In this document: positions 6,711-11,044 of the stretch, piece after piece
Layout: each line of letters opens with the position of its first letter
Position numbering within the stretch: position 1 is the first letter of the stretch
NCBI GenBank assembly: GCA_964410945.1
Contig: CAYPJE010000068.1
Location: 1 to 11,044 of the forward strand
DNA from: CAYPJE01 sp964410945
GTDB taxonomy: Bacteria; Fidelibacterota; Marinisomatia; Marinisomatales; TCS56
DNA: 11,044 nt
Direction: 5' to 3'
Position numbers and translations under genes: made by a program
The notes under the pieces: model-generated
Seen by the model: the letters and a program-made list of their open reading frames with translations, nothing else
Told to the model about the DNA's origin: nothing
The model's database searches: none

Positions 6711-9328
6711 TGATCTTTTCTCTCCAATCCGTTTGCGATATTATAAGTATAAATTGTCTTCCGAAATTCCACCTGCCATATACCTTCACCTGCCCGTTGC
6801 ATGGTTAGCCATATTATCCCATCCCGGTCTGCCGGCAGATAATGCTTCCATGTTGCCGGTACGGGAATGCTGTTAAGACTGATTTCCTCATCCAGTCGGT
6901 ACTCTTCAACTTCCTCCAGCAATTCACCGTCCAGAAAGGCCCGTTTCGCGCCTTCTCCGGTTACAGGTACGACATTAAGGTTCATTTCACCGTCACGGGT
7001 CAGCAGTGCTGCTTTGGAATCACTGTCGTCGAAGTTGGGGTTGCTGTTCATTAACTGCCAGGCCGTCATCTGAATTGCTTCCTGTTCCATCTCAAAGCGC
7101 TCATACTCTTCCCTAATATTTTCTGGCTCATTTTCCCATGGGGATTGGTCGTATACGTTTTCAATCATCGGGCGGTAAACAGCGGGAAATCTCAATATTG
7201 CATTTTGCCGTACAAGTTGCTCGGTACGCCACAGAATGCGGGAATTCGGTGCATTTTTGCTACCATAGATCAGTTTATGCAATTCATAGTTATTGTCAGG
7301 CGGCACAAGAACCGTACAGCATGGTTCCTCAAATCCAATGGGGCGTTTCCGCTCATGCCGATGCAACCGGCCCAGTCGCTGGAACAATAAATCAATGGGG
7401 CATAGTTGGGTCAATAGCCAATCGAAATCCAGATCAAGGCTTTGTTCCACGACCGGTGTTGCCACCAGGATACCACCCTTCCTCCGCTTATTTCCACTGC
7501 CGTAATCGGCAATCACCCTGTTTTCTATATACTGGCGATCTTTGAACCGGAAACGGGAATGAAACAGGTCTGCCGTCTTTGCATCCAGTTCCGTTAAACG
7601 GTTATAAGTTGTTTGGGCATCGGCAACCAGATTACATATTAAAACCACATTTGCCCCTGCGTCCGCAGCCTGCATCACTTGTAATAAGCTACTTTCATGA
7701 AACCGCATTCCTGCTTGTTCATCAATTTCAACGAAAATATTTCGCCCGGCAGATTCAAGTTTTCGTTTTTCATTTTCCGAAAGAGTAAGGAATTCTTGTA
7801 TTTCTCTCGTAACCGAAGTGATCAATGGGTACGATTCATCCGGTCTGCTATCATCATCAACTCCCCAGGCATTGACCAGCTTATTCCTTTGTGCAGATGG
7901 TAATGTTGCCGACAATAGTATTGCGGCACTGTTCAATTGGTTCTGTTTTGCCATGATGCGCTCCAGCAGGCCGTACATATAACTGTCATAGGCATGAACT
8001 TCATCTATAATCAAAACGCTTTTCCCCAAACCGAACGAACGGACAAATTTATGTCTTACCGGCAATACGGATATTAAAACCTGATCAATCGTGCATACTC
8101 CTATTTGCCCCAGAAAAACACGTTTACGGCTTTGGGCTAACCATTGCGAACACTGAATTATTGCTTCCAGTTCATGTTCTCGATCCTGCGGTGATCCCAT
8201 CTCCGTAGTTTTCTTCAAATCAATGAATGACTCATTGAACCGGGCTTTTCCATGGGCCAGTAAAAGATTGCCATTTGAGTATATATTTGTAGCCACTTCC
8301 AGCAGGCGTTCAAACATGGCATTGGTGGTTGCCTGAGTGGGTAAGGCAAAAATTATACTGTCTACTGCTCCGGCATGTAATAACCGGCTGGCATAGGCCA
8401 TCGCAGCTTCCGTTTTACCGGATCCTGTGGGTGCTTCGATAATAGTCAAACCGGATACAACGGGCAGACTATCGATCAGAGTTTGTACCATATGAGGGGT
8501 GAATTGCGGGAATACTTCCTGCATACCACCTTTACCGGCAGGGCGTTTTGACAATCCGCTTTCCTGTAACACTTTATCTGCAATCGGTATTCGTGACAGG
8601 TAATACTCTTCCAATGGCATAATATGTGTCTCGTAACCAAATCGTTCTTCCATAGCGGGATCAAATTGGAGCGAGCCTAACCAGTCACATATCGAACAGA
8701 AACCCGCCAGAAAATCCTTATCACAACCCGGTGGTATATCTTTTAATGAAAGGTTGGCTGGTTTTAAAAAAATCGTCTCAATCTCTTCAATATATTCAAG
8801 ACGGGCTATCCCATCATGCTCGATAACATTTTTATCTGCAGGTGGCATACTGCCATCTACATACACAGGAATCGACCCATGATGGCCAGCAACGGCAAAA
8901 ACCCACGTTTGCCAGGCTTCCCAGCGGTCGTCATCAATTAATTCATTATTCCAATTGAACAGCGTATTCAAATCATGGAAAATCCAGTACCCGGCATAGT
9001 CACCATGCCAATACTTGTATGATTGACTTGCATCGGCATTTCGGAATTCATCCCATAATTGAAAGGCAATATCTTTTACTTTGACCTGAAATCGTACATC
9101 AAACTTCCCCAAATCATGAAGCGCGATAAAAAACATCGTCCAGGCAAAAGCTTCTGCTTCTTCTCTATCGGAAATAGCAGTAAAACGATCACGAATAACT
9201 GTGCTACGCTGCCACCATACTTTAGCAACCGCCGCCACATCAAGACAATGATAGGGTAACAGATGGTAATTGTTGCCGTCTTTTTCGGCCTTGCCCCAAT
9301 AGCGATAATAGGTGGGCCACTCCTTCAT
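6707..9328 (-). CDS. cas3: Cas3, HD nuclease and superfamily 2 helicase
   Basis: This 873-residue effector unwinds and degrades DNA marked by Cascade (E. coli Cas3 is 888 aa). The HD nuclease domain has H27 (LPYHCLDVAAVA), H71-D72 (ALHDLGKFD), H149-H150 (AGHHG) and D215 (CDWLGS). The helicase has Walker A APTGSGKT (299-306), DEVH (442-445) in LIIDEVHAYD, SAT (473-475), VLICNL (562-567), ATPVVEQSLDLDFD (623-636) and QRLGRLHRH (650-658), followed by a C-terminal domain. All catalytic motifs are intact and there is no frameshift. I chose ATG at 9328 because MKEWPTYYRYWGK aligns with the family N-terminus and the ATG overlaps the exonuclease stop as ATGA, with GGGGGA upstream. The in-frame ATG at 9397 would add 23 residues lying wholly inside the exonuclease gene. 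Confidence 0.98.
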   Translation of the reverse strand: MKEWPTYYRYWGKAEKDGNNYHLLPYHCLDVAAVAKVWWQRSTVIRDRFTAISDREEAEAFAWTMFFIALHDLGKFDVRFQVKVKDIAFQLWDEFRNADASQSYKYWHGDYAGYWIFHDLNTLFNWNNELIDDDRWEAWQTWVFAVAGHHGSIPVYVDGSMPPADKNVIEHDGIARLEYIEEIETIFLKPANLSLKDIPPGCDKDFLAGFCSICDWLGSLQFDPAMEERFGYETHIMPLEEYYLSRIPIADKVLQESGLSKRPAGKGGMQEVFPQFTPHMVQTLIDSLPVVSGLTIIEAPTGSGKTEAAMAYASRLLHAGAVDSIIFALPTQATTNAMFERLLEVATNIYSNGNLLLAHGKARFNESFIDLKKTTEMGSPQDREHELEAIIQCSQWLAQSRKRVFLGQIGVCTIDQVLISVLPVRHKFVRSFGLGKSVLIIDEVHAYDSYMYGLLERIMAKQNQLNSAAILLSATLPSAQRNKLVNAWGVDDDSRPDESYPLITSVTREIQEFLTLSENEKRKLESAGRNIFVEIDEQAGMRFHESSLLQVMQAADAGANVVLICNLVADAQTTYNRLTELDAKTADLFHSRFRFKDRQYIENRVIADYGSGNKRRKGGILVATPVVEQSLDLDFDWLLTQLCPIDLLFQRLGRLHRHERKRPIGFEEPCCTVLVPPDNNYELHKLIYGSKNAPNSRILWRTEQLVRQNAILRFPAVYRPMIENVYDQSPWENEPENIREEYERFEMEQEAIQMTAWQLMNSNPNFDDSDSKAALLTRDGEMNLNVVPVTGEGAKRAFLDGELLEEVEEYRLDEEISLNSIPVPATWKHYLPADRDGIIWLTMQRAGEGIWQVEFRKTIYTYNIANGLERKDQ

Positions 9329-9831
9329 TTTTCCCCCATTGCCCGCCATAGGTAAGCCACCAGCCGGGCGTCCCCCAGGGCACGATGCTGACGGCAATCG
9401 GCGGGGATTTCTCCCAGAACATGCCGTGCCACCGTTGCTAAACGGTGATTATTCAGGCGCGGGTAACGCCGGCGGGCCAGTTGTAAGGTGCAGATACTTT
9501 TATTAGTCAGTCGACTATTCAGCCGGCCTAATTCACACTGGATAAAATTGATGTCGAAGCGGGCATTGTGAGCGACCAAAGGCGCCTGGCCGATAAACGC
9601 CAGAAAGTCCTGCCAGGCGGCTTCCGGTCCTGGCTGGCCACCCAGCATAGTGTTGTCTATTTCATGAGTTCGCCGTGCCCCGGGATGAATCCGGCAGGGT
9701 ACATCAATCAAAGTATCGATTTCACATACCATTTTCCCATCTGCAATTTTTACCGCCCCGTACTCGATAACCCGGTCGCCCATTGGGCTTAAACCGCTGG
9801 TCTCTATATCAATGGCCACAACTGTTCTCAT
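9325..9831 (-). CDS. DnaQ-like DEDDh 3'-5' exonuclease, first gene of the cas operon
   Basis: This 168-residue single-domain protein has the full DEDDh active site: D8 and E10 in AIDIETSGL, D93 in HNARFDINF, then H149 and D154 in HRALGDARL. That pattern belongs to the DNA polymerase III epsilon / RNase T / ExoX family, which removes nucleotides from 3' ends using two metal ions. No second domain is present, so it is not a full epsilon subunit with a polymerase-binding tail. Its stop codon overlaps the cas3 start as ATGA, and no other gene precedes it, so it heads the cas operon. A role in trimming prespacer 3' overhangs is my inference: E. coli type I-E uses host DnaQ or ExoT for this, and some type I-E Cas2 proteins carry a fused DnaQ domain. 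It could also be a repair nuclease caught in the operon. The ribosome binding site is weak (GAAAAG next to ATG). Confidence 0.93.
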   Translation of the reverse strand: MRTVVAIDIETSGLSPMGDRVIEYGAVKIADGKMVCEIDTLIDVPCRIHPGARRTHEIDNTMLGGQPGPEAAWQDFLAFIGQAPLVAHNARFDINFIQCELGRLNSRLTNKSICTLQLARRRYPRLNNHRLATVARHVLGEIPADCRQHRALGDARLVAYLWRAMGEK

Positions 9832-9894
9832 CTTTTCAATGACAGTCTCTTAAAAAACCATTATTACATAGATATGACACTTATTTTACCCTTG

Positions 9895-9924
9895 ATAATC
9901 TATGGACAACCCTCTGATGTTCAA
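9895..9924 (-). promoter_or_regulatory. Candidate sigma70-type promoter of the cas operon
   Basis: On the minus strand TTGAAC (9919-9924) and GATTAT (9895-9900) are separated by 18 bp. Each matches four of six consensus bases. It lies about 65-95 bp upstream of the exonuclease start, in AT-rich DNA with no other gene. The match is modest, and sequence alone does not exclude other start sites in this region. Confidence 0.3.
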
Positions 9925-9932
9925 TTAACACC

Positions 9933-9981
9933 CATTACCCCATTAATTCTTATCTGGAATTTATATCATTACCTTCATTAA
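9933..9981. repeat. Two copies of a CATTACC-n-CATTAA element upstream of the cas operon
   Basis: Bases 9933-9946 read CATTACC, one C, CATTAA. Bases 9967-9981 read CATTACC, TT, CATTAA. The two copies begin 34 bp apart, and each is itself a pair of CATTA half-sites 8 or 9 bp apart. Two further single CATTA copies are at 9859 and 9999. They lie just upstream of the candidate -35 box of the operon, where an activator could bind. Regulatory function is inference, and chance in AT-rich DNA is possible. Confidence 0.35.
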
Positions 9982-10192
9982 ACCAATACCTGCCAGTCCA
10001 TTAATAAATAAATTCCCCTTGCCTCTCCTCTATTCTACTACTATATTGCAGCTGGGTATATAAATACGACTGATGAATTATCCACTATACATATCGAATA
10101 TTAATAATGTTATTGCCGGAGCTATCAACCGGTCGCTGCCAAAACGGGTACAAATTGACCTTCACCGACGGGGAAAGACCGTAATAACCGGT
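9982..10192. other. Intergenic DNA, AT-rich then mixed, no gene seen
   Basis: The left half (to about 10125) is AT-rich and contains TATATAAATA at about 10058, without a convincing paired -35 box on the plus strand. From about 10127 the base composition rises and fragments such as ACCGGT, AACGGG and GACC resemble the units of the 22-bp array that begins at 10193, so this may be a decayed edge of that array. One further 22-mer in phase, 10171-10192, ends in AACCGGT. Confidence 0.5.
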
Positions 10193-10456
10193 GGTCCGGG
10201 CCATGGGAACGGGTGGTCAGCACCTCCGTACCATGCGGTCAACACCACCAGACCAGGTGGTCAACACCTGTGGACCATGCGGTCAGACCCCCGGGAACGG
10301 ACGTTCGGCTCCCCCGTACCACGCGGTCAACACCATCAGACCAGGTGGTCGGCACGTGTGGAACGGGCAGTCAGGCCGACCGTACCGCGAAGTCAGACCA
10401 TTGGGAATGTCCGATCACACACCTTGGAACGACCATTCCGGTACCATGTACTACGG
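10193..10456. repeat. Twelve degenerate units with an exact 22-bp period
   Basis: Units start at 10193, 10215, 10237, 10259, 10281, 10303, 10325, 10347, 10369, 10391, 10413 and 10435 with no insertion or deletion. Seven of the twelve start GGTC; the other starts are GTTC, AGTC, AGTC, GATC and ATTC. Position 10 is mostly C (CC at 9-10 in seven units), and positions 15-18 are mostly GACC, TACC or GAAC. The best pair, 10237-10258 and 10325-10346, differs at one base. The end of one unit and the start of the next form short dyads such as GACC-ATGC-GGTC (10273-10284), GACC-AGGT-GGTC (10251-10262 and 10339-10350) and GAAC-GGAC-GTTC (10295-10306). A 22-bp period is not a multiple of three, so the open frames crossing it are not genes. 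It resembles neither the CRISPR array nor a known element I can name. Confidence 0.85.
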
Positions 10457-10520
10457 TATATTGACCAACCGAAAGAACGGTTATGAGCATATATCCATGA
10501 ACTTTATCACTGAATTATCA

Positions 10521-10527
10521 AAGGGAG
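10521..10527 (+). promoter_or_regulatory. Ribosome binding site AAGGGAG
   Basis: AAGGGAG ends six bases before the ATG at 10534. It fixes the start of the rightmost gene, and no in-frame upstream ATG has a comparable site. Confidence 0.8.
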
Positions 10528-10533
10528 ATTATC

Positions 10534-11044
10534 ATGTCCAACAAAGGATACTTACCAAAAAGCGATGGCAAACTGGCTGACTGGTGCACCGAGTTCTCAA
10601 CCCAGTTCAGCGCCCAGGCGGCGGGCCTGGGTTTCAGCGAAGCCGATATAACCGCCATGACCGAAACCTGCGGGGGTGTCAATACAGCCATCGATGAAGT
10701 TGTCGATGCCAAGACCACCTACGAGGAAAAAGTCAGTGCCAAAAAAGCCACGCTCACAACCAATACCAGATCGATCCGCGATATGGTCCGGCGGATCAAG
10801 GCCGCCCCGGCCTACACCGAGGCCATCGGTAAACTGCTGGGGATCATCGGCGAAGGCAGCACTTTCGATCCCACCACCGCCGTACCGGAAGTTGCCCTGG
10901 AGAAAAGCGCCACCGGCTATGATTTCAAATTCAACCTGAAGAATTACTTCTCCGCCGTGGTGGTTTTCCGGCGGAATCCGGGGGAAGCCGACTTCAGCCA
11001 GGTGGCAATCGACATGAAACCGCCCTACTCAATCGACACACCGG
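10534..11044 (+). CDS. Uncharacterised protein, 3' end beyond the window
   Basis: The frame is open from ATG at 10534 to the window edge (170 residues, no stop). The protein begins MSNKGYLPKSDGKLADWCTE, with no signal peptide or membrane segment. Residues 10-105 look helical: AQAAGLGFSEADITAM, a charged stretch EKVSAKKATL near 65-74, then IRDMVRRIKAAPAYTEAIGK (81-100), LLGIIGEG. From about 118 alternating hydrophobic residues (FKFNLKNYFSAVVVFRR, 131-147) suggest a beta-sandwich domain. The layout, with the RRIKA-P-YTE-LGI motif, reminds me of a family of uncharacterised bacterial proteins with a helical N-terminus and an immunoglobulin- or fibronectin-like C-terminus, but this is weak recall. 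It is divergent from the cas operon and lies 77 bp after the 22-bp array, so it is probably unrelated to CRISPR. G+C content is higher than in the intergenic DNA. Confidence 0.85.
   Translation, partial: MSNKGYLPKSDGKLADWCTEFSTQFSAQAAGLGFSEADITAMTETCGGVNTAIDEVVDAKTTYEEKVSAKKATLTTNTRSIRDMVRRIKAAPAYTEAIGKLLGIIGEGSTFDPTTAVPEVALEKSATGYDFKFNLKNYFSAVVVFRRNPGEADFSQVAIDMKPPYSIDTP

Noticed and set aside
7138..7545. Plus-strand open frame of 135 codons opposite cas3
   Set aside because: It lies wholly antisense to conserved Cas3 helicase motifs and has no independent support. The same holds for the other antisense frames over the cas genes.
9329..9397. Upstream ATG at 9397 as the cas3 start
   Set aside because: The extra 23 residues lie inside the exonuclease gene and do not align with Cas3. 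ATG at 9328 forms an ATGA overlap with the preceding stop.
10193..10456. The 22-bp array as plasmid-type replication iterons
   Set aside because: The period is within the iteron range, but the units are far more divergent than iterons usually are, no rep gene is visible, and I see no DnaA boxes. Kept only as an unnamed repeat.
10193..10456. The 22-bp array as a second CRISPR, since units 1 and 5 share GGGAACGG with the CRISPR repeat end
   Set aside because: There is no repeat-spacer alternation and no hairpin core like CCCCGC-GCGGGG. An 8-base match is expected by chance in G+C-rich DNA.
10073..10580. Three overlapping plus-strand open frames of 83-137 codons across the 22-bp array
   Set aside because: All three frames are open together because the G+C-rich units lack stop codons. 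A 22-bp period is not a multiple of three, and no frame shows a ribosome binding site or domain-like composition.

Overview
This window holds a complete type I-E (E. coli/Cascade-type) CRISPR-Cas locus with an atypical extra gene, and then a divergent region with an unexplained array of short repeats. The host is a bacterium I cannot place. The Cas proteins resemble E. coli type I-E homologues closely along their whole length, but base composition is patchy, the intergenic DNA is AT-rich, and the one non-CRISPR gene does not point to a known genus.

Layout from left to right. Positions 1-1111 are a CRISPR array that continues beyond the left edge: 18 full repeats plus one partial. It is read on the minus strand, with its AT-rich leader at 1112-1173. 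Positions 1174-9831 carry nine minus-strand genes, packed with overlaps or gaps of at most 13 bp, so probably one transcript. In transcription order they are a DnaQ-like DEDDh exonuclease, cas3, cse1 (cas8e), cse2 (cas11), cas7e, cas5e, cas6e, cas1 and cas2. Positions 9832-10533 are intergenic. They hold the probable operon promoter, a pair of CATTACC-type repeats, and a run of twelve imperfect units with an exact 22-bp period (10193-10456). From 10534 to the right edge runs the start of a plus-strand gene for an uncharacterised protein.

How the genes work together. Cas1 and Cas2 insert new spacers at the leader end, where the leader keeps the TTGGT anchoring motif known from E. coli. Cas6e cuts the repeat hairpin to give crRNAs with the 5' handle AUGAUCCG. 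Cse1, Cse2, Cas7e, Cas5e and Cas6e form Cascade, which recruits the nuclease-helicase Cas3. The stand-alone exonuclease is translationally coupled to cas3 by an ATGA overlap. It is the best candidate for something new here, because trimming of prespacer 3' ends in other type I-E systems is done by host DnaQ/ExoT-type exonucleases or by a DnaQ domain fused to Cas2. The second candidate is the phase-locked 22-bp array, whose unit junctions form short dyads of the GACC-N4-GGTC type.
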